A stretch of 33,541 nt of DNA, taken from the NCBI GenBank assembly GCA_944392885.1, contig CALXYG010000071.1:1-33541 (forward strand). Reading direction: 5' to 3'. Position numbers and translations under genes: made by a program. The stretch is from an uncultured Clostridia bacterium (GTDB taxonomy: Bacteria; Bacillota; Clostridia; TANB77; CAG-508). How positions within the stretch are numbered: position 1 is the stretch's first letter; every line of letters begins with the position of its first letter. The notes beneath the pieces are model-generated. The model did not search any database and was not told the DNA's origin. It worked only from the letters and a program-made list of their open reading frames with translations. Below, in pieces: positions 1 through 8,295 of this stretch.

Positions 1-1119
1 GCTATTTTGGTTCCAACAGCAATTCTAGCACAACAACATTTAGAAAGTTTTAGAGAAATACTTACAAAGTATGGTATAAATGTAGAATTATTAATTAGTG
101 GAACTCCTAAAAAGAAAAAGGCAGATATTTTAAAAAGATTGGCTAATGGAGAAATTGATATTATTATAGGTACTCATAGTCTATTAGAGGAAAATGTGGT
201 TTTTTTAAAGCTGGGATTTGTTGTAACAGATGAACAGCATCGTTTTGGAGTAAGGCAGAGAAGTGTTATTGTTGCAAAGGGAAATAATCCAGATGTACTA
301 GTTATGACTGCAACTCCCATACCAAGAACTTTAGCATTAATTTTATATGGAGATTTGGCTATTTCCATTCTTGATGAATTACCACCAAACCGAAAGAAAA
401 TTGAAACATATGCAGTTACTAAGGAATTAGAAAATAGGGTAAATCAGTTTATAAAAAAACAAATTGAAGAAGGAAGGCAAGCATATATTGTTTGCCCACT
501 CGTAGAAGAAAGTGATGAAAACAATGTAAAATCAGTATTAGAGTTAGCTAAACACTATAAGACAGAAGTGTTTAGCGAGTATAAAGTAGAGTATATACAT
601 GGAAAAATGAAGCAAAAAGAAAAAGATAAAATAATGGAAAATTTCAAAAATGGAGAGGTGCAAATATTAGTTTCTACTACAGTTATAGAAGTTGGGGTAA
701 ATGTACCAAATGCCACAATAATGGTAGTAGAAAATGCAGAAAGATTTGGACTTGCACAATTACATCAGCTAAGAGGTAGAGTAGGTAGAGGAGAAGCACA
801 ATCATATTGTATATTAAAATATCAAGGAAATTCGGAAGTTACTCTTAAAAGAATGAAGGTTATGCAAGATACCAGTGATGGGTTTATTATATCAGAAAAA
901 GATTTAGAGCTAAGAGGTACGGGAGAATTTTTTGGGACAAAACAACATGGAATTCCTGAATTTAAAATAGCAAATTTATTTACAGATATTTCAATTTTAA
1001 GAGAAGTACAAGAGGTGGCAAATAATATTATAAAAGATGATGCAACACTCGAAAAAACGGAGAACAAGAAGCTTAAACAGATAGTAGAAAAAAAATTCAA
1101 AGATAGAATTCAAATTTAA
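1..1119 (+). CDS. recG: ATP-dependent DNA helicase RecG (C-terminal part, 5' end outside window)
   Basis: RecG is a superfamily 2 helicase that remodels stalled replication forks and branched recombination intermediates in the cytoplasm. The frame is open from base 1 and gives 372 residues, about the second half of the family's usual ~680. Visible motifs are DEQHRFGV (motif II, DExH), MTATPIPRTLAL (motif III), then STTVIEVGVNVPNA and QLHQLRGRVGRG (motifs V and VI), followed by the RecG tail with RGTGEFFGTKQHG. The upstream helicase motif I and the wedge domain lie outside the window. The methionine-like start seen at base 7 is only an internal TTG. It contains no in-frame CGG codon and no frame break. 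The small gene at 1153 follows after 33 bases, so the two may be co-transcribed. Identification is secure from motif order and spacing. Confidence 0.95.
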   Translation, partial: AILVPTAILAQQHLESFREILTKYGINVELLISGTPKKKKADILKRLANGEIDIIIGTHSLLEENVVFLKLGFVVTDEQHRFGVRQRSVIVAKGNNPDVLVMTATPIPRTLALILYGDLAISILDELPPNRKKIETYAVTKELENRVNQFIKKQIEEGRQAYIVCPLVEESDENNVKSVLELAKHYKTEVFSEYKVEYIHGKMKQKEKDKIMENFKNGEVQILVSTTVIEVGVNVPNATIMVVENAERFGLAQLHQLRGRVGRGEAQSYCILKYQGNSEVTLKRMKVMQDTSDGFIISEKDLELRGTGEFFGTKQHGIPEFKIANLFTDISILREVQEVANNIIKDDATLEKTENKKLKQIVEKKFKDRIQI

Positions 1120-1152
1120 ATAATCACTTATTTGTTTATTTTGGAGGAAGAA

Positions 1153-1341
1153 ATGGATAAAATATTGGTAGTTATAGGTGCTATACTAGTTTGTGCAGGA
1201 GTAATTTTAATATATGATGCAAGGCCAATAACAAGGAGAGTATTTGGTTTTGGAGATCAAAACGAAGCAAGTATGGGGCTTAAGATAGTTGGTTTCGTAA
1301 TTAGTATAGTAGGAGCTTTTTTAATATATTTTAACTTTTAG
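1153..1341 (+). CDS. Small two-helix membrane protein, unknown function
   Basis: This 62-residue protein begins at the ATG at 1153, placed 5 bases after a GGAGG Shine-Dalgarno sequence at 1143-1147. A longer version from a TTG at 1132 would put that ribosome site inside the gene, so I prefer the ATG. Two hydrophobic helices (about residues 4-22 and 44-61) flank a short charged loop with RPITRRVFGFGDQNEAS, so both ends probably lie on the same side of the membrane. It sits between recG and valS with short gaps and is probably carried on their transcript. I do not recognise a named family; the FGFGDQNEA loop looks like the conserved part. No function is assigned. Confidence 0.8.
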   Translation: MDKILVVIGAILVCAGVILIYDARPITRRVFGFGDQNEASMGLKIVGFVISIVGAFLIYFNF

Positions 1342-1390
1342 TTTTATATTAAGAAAATAAGGAAAAATAATAATAAAGGAGAAAAAAAGG

Positions 1391-4027
1391 ATGAAAGAAC
1401 AGCTAGCAGACCGATTTGAACCACAAAAATTTGAGAATAAAATTTATCAAAATTGGGAGGAAAACGGTTATTTTAAACCATCTGAAGATAAGACAAAAAA
1501 ACCATATACAATTGTAATTCCACCACCTAATATTACAGGAAAATTACACATGGGACATGCATTAGATGAAACTTATCAAGATGTTTTAATCAGATATAAA
1601 AGAATGTGTGGTTATAATGCACTATGGATTCCAGGAACAGATCATGCATCTATTGCAACAGAAGCAAAAATTGTAGAAAAAATGAAAGAAGAAGGAGTTA
1701 CTAAGGAAACTATTGGGCGTGAAGAATTCCTAAAAAGAGCATGGGATTGGAAAAAAGAATATGGTGGGACTATTACGAAACAAATACGAAAATTAGGTTG
1801 TTCATGTGACTGGTCAAAAGAGCGTTTTACTTTGGATGAAGGATTATCTGAAGCAGTTAATACAGTTTTTGAAAATTTATATAAAAAGGGATATATTTAT
1901 CGAGGGAAAAAAATGATTACATGGTGCCCAACTTGCAATACTTCAATTTCAGATGCAGAAGTGGAATACCAAGATGAAAATACAAATTTATGGCATATTC
2001 GCTATACATCTTCAGATGGTAGGTATTCAGTTGTTGTTGCCACAACTAGACCAGAGACAATGTTTGGTGATGTTGCAGTCGCAGTTCATCCAGAAGATAA
2101 ACGATATGAAAACATTATTGGAAAAACGGTAATACTTCCAATAATGAATAAAGAGATTCCTGTTATTGCAGATGAATTTGTTGACATGGAATTTGGAACA
2201 GGAGCTGTTAAAATAACTCCAGCTCATGATCCAAATGACTATGATGCTGGATTACGTCATAAATTACCAATTGTAGAAGTATTTGATGAAAATTTCAAAA
2301 TTAATGAATTAGTACCACAATACAAAGGAATGAATGCTGATGAAGCAAGAAAAAGAGTTGTAGAAGAACTAGATAGATTAGGAGTGTTAGTAAAAGTAGA
2401 GAAATATCAGCATAGTGTTGGAACATGTTATCGCTGTCACAATAAAGTTGAGCCTAGAATTTCAGAGCAATGGTTTGTAAAAATGGAAGAACTAGCAAAA
2501 CCTGCTATTGATGTGGTTAGAAATAAACAAATCAAATTTATTCCTGAACGATTTGAAAAAATTTATTTTAATTGGATGGAAAATATTAAAGATTGGTGTA
2601 TTTCAAGACAGTTATGGTGGGGACACCAAATTCCGGCTTATTATTGTGATAATTGTGGAGAGATTGTTGTTTCAAAAAAGGTACCAGATGCTTGTACTAA
2701 ATGTGGTAGTACAAAGTTACGACAAGACGAAGACACATTGGATACTTGGTTTAGTTCAGCACTTTGGCCATTTTCGATATTAGGATGGCCGAAACAAAAT
2801 GAGGATTTAAGTTATTTTTATCCAACATCTACTTTAATTACAGGTTATGATATTATTTTCTTTTGGGTAGCTAGAATGATTTTTTCTGGAATAGAACATA
2901 CAGGGAAAATACCATTTGAAAATGTATTAATTCATGGAATTGTTCGAGATTCACAGGGAAGAAAAATGTCAAAGAGTTTAGGAAATGGAATAGATCCAAT
3001 AGAAGTAATTGATAAATATGGTACAGATGCTCTGAGATTTTCGCTAATTTTAGGAACTTCACCAGGAAATGATATTCGCTATTCAGAAGAAAAACTAGAG
3101 GCAGCTAGAAATTTTGCAAATAAGATTTGGAATGCATCTAAATTTGTACTAATGAACTTAGAACAAATTAACAAGCTAGATAATAATTCTAATAATTTCA
3201 CTTATGAAGATAAATGGATTTTAAGTAAATTAAATAATCTTGTAAAAGAAGTTCGAATTAATTTAGAAAATTTTGATTTTGGCATAGCATTACAAAAAAT
3301 TTATGACTTTATTTGGGACGAATTTTGTGACTGGTACATTGAAATGGTTAAACCGAGGTTGTATAACAAAGAAAATAATACAAGAGAAGTAGCAGGCTAT
3401 GTGATAAAACGAGTATTAGAAGATTGTTTGAAATTACTACATCCATTTATGCCATTTGTTACAGAAGAAATTTATACTAAGTTGTGTGATGAAGACAAAT
3501 CTATTATGATAAGCCAGTATCCAGAAGAGCAGGAAGAATGGAATTATAAGGCAGAAGAACAACAAATTGAACAAATAAAGGAAATAATTGTGGGAATACG
3601 AAATGTAAGAAGTAATATGAATGTACATCCAACAAAAAAAGCTACTTTGATTTTTGTTACAACTGCTTTTGAAGATGTTCTTCGCTCATCTGAAGGTTAT
3701 CTTAAAAAGCTTGGATTTAGTGACCAAATACAAATTCAAGAAAACAAAGAAAATATACCACAAAATGCTGTATCTGTAGTAACAGCGCAAATGGAGTTAT
3801 ATATGCCATTTGAAGAGTTGGTAGACTTAAATGAAGAAAAGCAAAGATTAGAAAAAGAAAAAACAAAAATTTTACAAGAAAAAGAAAAAACAGATGTAAT
3901 GCTTTCAAATCAAGGCTTTTTGGCAAAAGCTCCTAAAACTAAAATACAGGAGGAAAAAGAAAAACAAATAAAATATAATGAAATGCTAAAAGCTATTGAA
4001 GAAAGAATGGCGGGAATGAATATATAG
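1391..4027 (+). CDS. valS: Valine--tRNA ligase
   Basis: ValS charges tRNA-Val with valine and edits mischarged threonine. The 878-residue length is normal for the family. The class I signatures are present: PPPNITGKLHMGHAL with the HMGH motif at residues 53-56, and KMSKS at 525-529. A CP1 editing domain lies between them, with TTRPETMFGDVAVAVHP. Two Cys pairs (CPTCNT, and CDNCGE with CTKCGS) look like zinc knuckles. The C-terminus (about 810-878) is a charged coiled coil typical of the tRNA-binding tail. The ATG at 1391 follows an AAAGGAG ribosome site at 1375-1381. Only 49 bases separate it from the previous gene, too short for a T-box leader, so it is probably transcribed with its upstream neighbours. 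A strong terminator follows. It contains no in-frame CGG. Confidence 0.97.
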   Translation: MKEQLADRFEPQKFENKIYQNWEENGYFKPSEDKTKKPYTIVIPPPNITGKLHMGHALDETYQDVLIRYKRMCGYNALWIPGTDHASIATEAKIVEKMKEEGVTKETIGREEFLKRAWDWKKEYGGTITKQIRKLGCSCDWSKERFTLDEGLSEAVNTVFENLYKKGYIYRGKKMITWCPTCNTSISDAEVEYQDENTNLWHIRYTSSDGRYSVVVATTRPETMFGDVAVAVHPEDKRYENIIGKTVILPIMNKEIPVIADEFVDMEFGTGAVKITPAHDPNDYDAGLRHKLPIVEVFDENFKINELVPQYKGMNADEARKRVVEELDRLGVLVKVEKYQHSVGTCYRCHNKVEPRISEQWFVKMEELAKPAIDVVRNKQIKFIPERFEKIYFNWMENIKDWCISRQLWWGHQIPAYYCDNCGEIVVSKKVPDACTKCGSTKLRQDEDTLDTWFSSALWPFSILGWPKQNEDLSYFYPTSTLITGYDIIFFWVARMIFSGIEHTGKIPFENVLIHGIVRDSQGRKMSKSLGNGIDPIEVIDKYGTDALRFSLILGTSPGNDIRYSEEKLEAARNFANKIWNASKFVLMNLEQINKLDNNSNNFTYEDKWILSKLNNLVKEVRINLENFDFGIALQKIYDFIWDEFCDWYIEMVKPRLYNKENNTREVAGYVIKRVLEDCLKLLHPFMPFVTEEIYTKLCDEDKSIMISQYPEEQEEWNYKAEEQQIEQIKEIIVGIRNVRSNMNVHPTKKATLIFVTTAFEDVLRSSEGYLKKLGFSDQIQIQENKENIPQNAVSVVTAQMELYMPFEELVDLNEEKQRLEKEKTKILQEKEKTDVMLSNQGFLAKAPKTKIQEEKEKQIKYNEMLKAIEERMAGMNI

Positions 4028-4046
4028 AGTTATTTAGTATTTTGAT

Positions 4047-4093
4047 AAAAAAAGACAGGTCTTTAGAGTTAAATAAAGATCTGTCTTTTTTTT
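4047..4093 (+). terminator. Rho-independent terminator after valS
   Basis: A 12-base arm AAAAAAAGACAG (4047-4058) pairs with CTGTCTTTTTTT (from 4081), and an inner arm GTCTTTA pairs with TAAAGAT. The right arm runs into an eight-T stretch. This ends the recG-valS transcript and isolates the sporulation operon downstream. Confidence 0.9.
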
Positions 4094-4115
4094 GCAGAAA
4101 AGTTTAATATTGAAA

Positions 4116-4131
4116 AATTTGTCGACAAATT
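4116..4131. promoter_or_regulatory. Perfect 16-bp palindrome, probable Spo0A box pair
   Basis: AATTTGTCGACAAATT is a perfect palindrome. Each half holds TGTCGAC, one base from the Spo0A box TGTCGAA, so it amounts to two overlapping opposed 0A boxes. It lies 35 bases upstream of the -35 hexamer of the spoIIA operon, where phosphorylated Spo0A is known to activate spoIIA in Bacillus and Clostridium. The assignment to Spo0A is inferred from motif and position. Confidence 0.65.
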
Positions 4132-4142
4132 CTCATAATCCG

Positions 4143-4163
4143 GCAAAACTTCTTAAGTTTTGC
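4143..4163. repeat. Inverted repeat directly upstream of the spoIIA -35 hexamer
   Basis: Arms GCAAAACTT (4143-4151) and AAGTTTTGC (4155-4163) are exact reverse complements separated by CTT. There is no T run after it, so it is unlikely to be a terminator. It abuts the -35 hexamer at 4166 and could be an operator for an unidentified regulator. Confidence 0.55.
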
Positions 4164-4165
4164 TA

Positions 4166-4194
4166 TTGGAAAATATTGTAATTAATAGTATAAT
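4166..4194 (+). promoter_or_regulatory. Promoter of the spoIIA operon (sigma-A-like)
   Basis: TTGGAA (4166-4171) and TATAAT (4189-4194) are separated by 17 bases, ending 24 bases before the spoIIAA start codon. In Bacillus this operon uses sigma-H, whereas here the visible -10 is a perfect sigma-A hexamer. Use of sigma-A with Spo0A activation would fit the palindrome upstream. Confidence 0.6.
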
Positions 4195-4218
4195 CACAAT
4201 ATAAAAAGGAGGGCGAAA

Positions 4219-4543
4219 ATGGACTGGAAATATGAAAAAGAGGACAAGTTATTAACATTAACTTTAACAGGGGAAATTGATCATCATACTGCTGAAAAAA
4301 TAAGGAGGAAAGTAGACTATGAAATTCAAAGATATATGCCTAAAAAAACTATATTTGATTTTGCTTATGTTAACTTTATGGACAGTGCAGGAATAGGATT
4401 GTTGATTGGAAGATATAAAATGGTAACTATGTTACGGAGGAATACTAGAAATATCAAATGCAAAACCTAACATTAAAAGAATTTTAGAAATGTCGGGAGT
4501 TTTGAAGGTTATTCCATTAAAAGAAGATAAAATATATCAATAA
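4219..4543 (+). CDS. spoIIAA: Anti-sigma F factor antagonist SpoIIAA, requiring one +1 frameshift at CGG
   Basis: SpoIIAA is the STAS-domain anti-anti-sigma factor. Its dephosphorylated form binds SpoIIAB and releases sigma-F in the forespore. The phosphorylation site is in FMDSAGIGLL (Ser56). The zero frame reads 72 codons, then reaches CGG at 4435 and would stop at 4468-4470. Skipping the C continues as Gly73-Gly74 with GGILEISNAKPNIKRILEMS and ends at TAA 4541-4543. The result is 107 residues, close to the family's ~115, with the C-terminal STAS helix restored. The ATG at 4219 follows a GGAGGG ribosome site. It is first in the operon with spoIIAB and sigF, which makes the identity firm. 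An annotation without the shift would call this a truncated gene. Confidence 0.93.
4435..4438 (+). other. CGG-A +1 recoding site in spoIIAA
   Basis: In the zero frame, codon TTA is followed by CGG; skipping C4435 gives GGA GGA (Gly73-Gly74) and restores the conserved STAS C-terminus. Without the shift, ten more codons precede TAA. Confidence 0.92.
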
Positions 4544-4570
4544 TAGAAAATAAGAAAGGAAAGTGAAACA

Positions 4571-5011
4571 ATGAATAATGTTTGTGAAAATGAGATGAAA
4601 TTAGAGTTTTTAAGTAAATCTAGTAATGAGGCTTTTGCACGTATAACGGTTGCAGCTTTTGCATCACAGTTAGATCCAACAATAGAAGAATTGGCAGATA
4701 TAAAGACCGCAGTTTCAGAGGCAGTAACTAATTCTATTATTCATGCATATGAAGGAAAAGTTGGATTAGTTAAGATTGTTTGTCAAATTATAGAAGGATG
4801 TATTCAAATTGAAATATCTGATACTGGTAAAGGAATTGAAGATATAGAAATTGCTAAACAACCACTTTATACATCTAAGCCAGATTTAGAACGTTCTGGA
4901 ATGGGCTTTACAATTATGGAGAGCTTTATGGATGAATTAAAAATAGAATCTATTGTAGGACTTGGTACTAAAATAACGATGAAGAAAAATATAAAAAAGG
5001 CATTTGATTAA
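4571..5011 (+). CDS. spoIIAB: Anti-sigma F factor / serine kinase SpoIIAB
   Basis: SpoIIAB holds sigma-F inactive and phosphorylates SpoIIAA on its serine, using a GHKL-type ATPase fold. The 146-residue length is normal. The N box is [14 protein letters not shown] (residues 47-60, with Glu50 and Asn54), the G1 box is [11 protein letters not shown] (82-92), and the G2 box is [12 protein letters not shown] (108-119). The ATG at 4571 follows a GAAAGGAAAG ribosome site. It is the middle gene of the classical spoIIAA-spoIIAB-sigF operon, 27 bases after spoIIAA and 42 before sigF. Close relatives such as RsbW share the fold, but the neighbours settle the assignment. Confidence 0.95.
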   Translation: MNNVCENEMKLEFLSKSSNEAFARITVAAFASQLDPTIEELADIKTAVSEAVTNSIIHAYEGKVGLVKIVCQIIEGCIQIEISDTGKGIEDIEIAKQPLYTSKPDLERSGMGFTIMESFMDELKIESIVGLGTKITMKKNIKKAFD

Positions 5012-5053
5012 GTTAGTATTCGAAATAAATAAAGAAGAGGAGTTGCTATATGC

Positions 5054-5770
5054 ATGTATGAGAATACAACAGAAGAGATACTTCAAGCACAGAGAAAAGA
5101 AGAAGGCGCTATGGAAAAATTATTACAAAAAAACTCTGGACTGATATGGAGTATTGTAAAAAGATTTTGTGGAAGAGGTTATGAATTAGAAGAACTGTAT
5201 CAAATTGGAGTTATTGGTTTTTTAAAAGCAATACAAAGATTTGATGCTACTTTTGAGGTAAAATTATCTACATATGCAGTACCATATATGATTGGCGAAA
5301 TAAAAAGATTTTTGCGAGATGATGGACCTATTAAGGTTAGTAGAAATATTAAAGAATTGGCAGTAAAGATGAAAGAAGTACAAAAAGAATATTTAGAAAA
5401 GACAGGAGAAGAAATAACAATTCAAAAGTTGGCCGAATTGTTAAAGATACCAAGAGAAGAAATTGCTGTAGCATTAGAATATACAAAACCATTAGAGTCA
5501 CTTTATGAATATGCATATGAAGATGAAAATGTTTATAAAATAGAAAAAATAAGTGAGGGTTTAGATGAAGCAACTCAAATTGTGAATAAACTTACTTTAA
5601 AACAGCTAATAGAAAACTTAGAAATTCAAGAAAAGGAAATTGTGTTATTACGATACTTTAAGGGAAAAACACAATGTCAGGTAGCAAAGATTATAGGAAT
5701 ATCACAAGTACAAGTGTCTAGATTAGAAAAGAAAATATTAAAAAAGATGAAAACAAAATTAGTATGTTAA
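5054..5770 (+). CDS. sigF: RNA polymerase sporulation sigma factor SigF
   Basis: Sigma-F is the first forespore-specific sigma factor. The 238 residues show region 2 (ELEELYQIGVIGFLKAIQRF, then STYAVPYMIGEIKRFLRDDG), region 3 (EITIQKLAELLKIPREEIAVAL) and a region 4.2 helix-turn-helix (TQCQVAKIIGISQVQVSRLE). The ATG at 5054 is chosen because the ATG at 5050 runs into a stop within four codons, and an AGAGGAG site lies just upstream. Sigma-G is similar in sequence, but the gene directly follows spoIIAB and is therefore sigF. The downstream engulfment genes spoIID and spoIIQ start within 20 and about 65 bases of their predecessors and appear to be on the same transcript. Confidence 0.94.
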   Translation: MYENTTEEILQAQRKEEGAMEKLLQKNSGLIWSIVKRFCGRGYELEELYQIGVIGFLKAIQRFDATFEVKLSTYAVPYMIGEIKRFLRDDGPIKVSRNIKELAVKMKEVQKEYLEKTGEEITIQKLAELLKIPREEIAVALEYTKPLESLYEYAYEDENVYKIEKISEGLDEATQIVNKLTLKQLIENLEIQEKEIVLLRYFKGKTQCQVAKIIGISQVQVSRLEKKILKKMKTKLVC

Positions 5771-5786
5771 GATTTAGGAGGAATTA

Positions 5787-6791
5787 TTGAAAAAGGTTGT
5801 ACTTATTTTTATAGGGCTTATTTTTTTATGCTTTTTTTTACCATTTGCATTAACTAATCCATTTATAGAAGTTGATAGTCAAGAAACAGAAAATCAACAA
5901 GTTCAAGAGAATGTGAGTACTCAAGAAAAATATAAATACGGAGAATTGAACACAATTAAATTGTTTCATACTAAAACAAATACTATAGAAGAGATTAATT
6001 TAGAAGAATATCTGTATGGAGTAGTATCTGCTGAAATGCCTGCCAATTTTGAAAATGAAGCATTAAAAGCTCAAGCTATTGTTGCAAGGACATATACTAT
6101 TTATAAAATAAAAACAAATCAAGGCAAGCATTATGGAGCGGCTATTTGTGATAATTCTGCTTGTTGTCAAGCGTGGATTACCAAAGAAGATAGAATGAAT
6201 AGGTGGGAAGAAGCAAAAAGAGAAGAAAATTGGAATAAAATTGTAAACGCGGTCGATAGCACCAAGGGAAGAATTATCACTTATTTAGGTGAACCAATTA
6301 ATGCTTTTTTTCATTCTAATAGTGGAGGAACAACCGAAATTCCACTTAATGTATGGGGAGGAAGTGGTTATCCTTATCTACAGGTAGTGGAAACTTCAGG
6401 AGAAGATGCTTATTCGCAATATCAATCAGAAGTTCAACTAAGTAGGGAGGAAGTTTTAACTATATTAAAACAGAAATATCCTGATATAGAAATAAACTTT
6501 GACTTAGAAGATTCTATTTTTATTAAAGAATATACAGATGGTGGAAGAGTAAAAACAATAACCTTTGGAAATGTTAATTTATCTGGAGTTGAGGCAAGAA
6601 CTTTATTTGGCTTAAGGTCTGCTAATTTTGTAGTAAGCAAATATGAAGATAAGATTAAGTTTACGGTAATTGGGTATGGACATGGAGTTGGCATGAGTCA
6701 AACAGGTGCCGATAGTTTAGCAAAACAAGGAAAAAACTGTGATGAAATTATTCATCATTTTTATACCGATGTGGAAATTGTTTCTTTCTAA
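5787..6791 (+). CDS. spoIID: Stage II sporulation protein D (lytic transglycosylase)
   Basis: SpoIID cleaves peptidoglycan glycan strands during engulfment, acting outside the mother-cell membrane with SpoIIM and SpoIIP. The 334 residues begin with a single membrane anchor (about 3-23). Family motifs follow: LEEYLYGVVSAEMPANFE, LKAQAIVARTYTIYK, HSNSGGTTEIPLNVWGG and YGHGVGMSQTGADSLAKQG. The start is a TTG at 5787, because an AGGAGG site at 5776-5781 is correctly placed and no ATG exists near it. It begins 16 bases after sigF. A Cys pair (SACCQAW) lies in the central region, as in other Clostridia. Linkage to the spoIIA operon differs from Bacillus, where spoIID lies beside spoIIQ elsewhere. 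Confidence 0.94.
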   Translation: MKKVVLIFIGLIFLCFFLPFALTNPFIEVDSQETENQQVQENVSTQEKYKYGELNTIKLFHTKTNTIEEINLEEYLYGVVSAEMPANFENEALKAQAIVARTYTIYKIKTNQGKHYGAAICDNSACCQAWITKEDRMNRWEEAKREENWNKIVNAVDSTKGRIITYLGEPINAFFHSNSGGTTEIPLNVWGGSGYPYLQVVETSGEDAYSQYQSEVQLSREEVLTILKQKYPDIEINFDLEDSIFIKEYTDGGRVKTITFGNVNLSGVEARTLFGLRSANFVVSKYEDKIKFTVIGYGHGVGMSQTGADSLAKQGKNCDEIIHHFYTDVEIVSF

Positions 6792-6855
6792 AAAATTGTA
6801 TAAACTTCAAAATAATGGAAATAATTTTAATAAAATAAAATTTAGGAGGGAAACA

Positions 6856-7686
6856 ATGAGAAGAGAGAGAAGAATAAAAATAGAAGATAATGGGTTTAGA
6901 CCTTTAATGTTCTGGGCTGGTGGTATTTTATTAATTACTGTTGTTGTCTTTGGGATTATTTATGCAGTTTATAGTAATAAGGTAAAACAAGAATCAAGGG
7001 TTAGTCAATTAAATTCACAAAAAATTGGAGAATTAGTACCAAGTCTTCAAACAGAAGAAAATACAACATCAGCAAGTATGAGCATAGGAAAAACAGTAAA
7101 TGAGATACAAAACACATTGACAAATCAAGTTGAAAAAAATGAAGTTACAGAAGCACAAATTGCAGAAAAACAAATTGACGAAAATACAGTACAAATTCAA
7201 ACAAATACAAATGTAACTAATACTACAACCTCAAATGAAGTAACACAAAAGGAAGAAGAAAAAACTGAAACAAAAAAAGAACTTTCATTCAGTATGCCAG
7301 TTGAAGGTGAGATTATAAGAAAGTTTGCAAAAGATAATCTGATATATTCAGAAACATTAAAAGAGTGGATTACTCATATGGGAATTGATATTAAAGCAGA
7401 TAAAACTACAGTTGTAAAATCTGCGGAAAAAGGAACAGTAAAATCAATAAAAAATGATCCTAGATATGGATTAACAGTAGTAGTAGAACATGAAGATGGA
7501 TTTAAAACAGTATATTCTAATTTATTAACTGCGGAATTTGTGTCAGAAGGAGAAAAAGTTTCAAAAGGACAAACTATTGGCACAGTTGGAACAACAGCAA
7601 TTTTTGAAAGCGCCGATGAACCACATTTGCATTTCGAAATTTTGAAAGATAATATACAAGTAGATCCAGGTGTTTATTTAAAATAG
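6856..7686 (+). CDS. spoIIQ: SpoIIQ-like forespore membrane protein, M23 (LytM) domain
   Basis: SpoIIQ is made in the forespore and pairs across the intermembrane space with SpoIIIAH, holding the engulfing membranes together. The 276 residues show a short basic cytoplasmic tail, one membrane helix (about 17-39), a low-complexity Thr/Asn/Glu/Gln linker (about 60-145) and a C-terminal M23 domain. The zinc-site residues are present: HMGID (His174, Asp178) and HLHFE (His257-His259). The metal site therefore looks intact, as in C. difficile SpoIIQ and unlike the degenerate Bacillus protein. The start is the ATG at 6856 after TAGGAGGG; a longer frame back to 6739 overlaps spoIID and is not used. 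Position after spoIID supports the name, although a generic M23 peptidase cannot be excluded. Confidence 0.82.
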   Translation: MRRERRIKIEDNGFRPLMFWAGGILLITVVVFGIIYAVYSNKVKQESRVSQLNSQKIGELVPSLQTEENTTSASMSIGKTVNEIQNTLTNQVEKNEVTEAQIAEKQIDENTVQIQTNTNVTNTTTSNEVTQKEEEKTETKKELSFSMPVEGEIIRKFAKDNLIYSETLKEWITHMGIDIKADKTTVVKSAEKGTVKSIKNDPRYGLTVVVEHEDGFKTVYSNLLTAEFVSEGEKVSKGQTIGTVGTTAIFESADEPHLHFEILKDNIQVDPGVYLK

Positions 7687-7701
7687 AAAAAATATTGTAT
7701 T

Positions 7702-7743
7702 AAAAATTAAAGGAATGACTTTATAGCCATTCCTTTAATTTTT
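7702..7743. terminator. Bidirectional terminator between spoIIQ and the convergent gene
   Basis: AAAAATTAAAGGAATG (7702-7717) and CATTCCTTTAATTTTT (7728-7743) form a perfect 16-bp stem with a 10-base loop and A/T runs on both sides. The stop codon of the minus-strand gene lies inside the loop, so the last codons of that gene form part of the stem. Confidence 0.88.
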
Positions 7744-8149
7744 CTACTTGATGTTCCTGTTCTTTAACAAAATCATCTAAAGCTTGTTTTACTTCATGTT
7801 TTAATTCCGAATTTTGGTTTAAAAGCTTTCTGCCTTTAATAATTCCCATTGTAGTGCCAGTAATTAACATGTCGGCAATATGTGAATTACTCTTATCCAT
7901 TATAGTATTTAACTGAATACTAGCCCATCCCATTGCTTTTTCAGGAGCAGAAGTATCTTGACCTTGTGTTCTCGAACATTCTAATTCTTTGTTAACTCGA
8001 TCTAATATGTTACCATATTGTTTGTACTGTTCGTCAAGAACCTGTTTAAAAGCTTGGTCTTCTACTTTAGAAGAAACAACTGAAATTGACTCCATACCCA
8101 TAACTAATCCTTTGTGTACTTCGTTTAAAACACGGCTATTTACATCCAT
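7721..8149 (-). CDS. Probable helical-bundle (ferritin-like fold) protein, unknown function
   Basis: The product is 142 residues, with no signal peptide or membrane helix, and almost entirely predicted helix. It has long amphipathic stretches around residues 5-50, 70-95 and 110-142, suggesting a four-helix bundle of the DUF2383/spore-coat CotF-like kind. That resemblance is by pattern only, and no metal-binding Glu-x-x-His set is clear. The start is the ATG at 8149 (minus strand) after AAGGAGG. The frame extends 19 codons further upstream, but the ribosome site would then be inside the gene. It stands alone, convergent with the sporulation operon and divergent from addA. A role in sporulation is possible from position but is not shown. 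It contains no in-frame CGG. Confidence 0.75.
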   Translation of the reverse strand: MDVNSRVLNEVHKGLVMGMESISVVSSKVEDQAFKQVLDEQYKQYGNILDRVNKELECSRTQGQDTSAPEKAMGWASIQLNTIMDKSNSHIADMLITGTTMGIIKGRKLLNQNSELKHEVKQALDDFVKEQEHQVEKLKEWL

Positions 8150-8295
8150 AATATAACAACCTCCTTTTTTTAGTATTTGTAATTTTAGATATTGTATTCT
8201 TGCCATTTACAAAATGAAAAAAAATATATATACTAAAAAGGATTAAGTTTTAAATGACCGCATAAAAAAGCTGAAATGTCGTTCAAGGAGGTAAT

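Noticed and set aside
1342-1390. T-box riboswitch before valS
   Set aside because: Only 49 bases separate the genes and no specifier stem or T-box consensus is visible.
6739-6855. Upstream extension of the spoIIQ-like gene overlapping spoIID
   Set aside because: The ribosome site TAGGAGGG at 6843-6850 precedes the ATG at 6856, and the extension has no membrane-protein logic.
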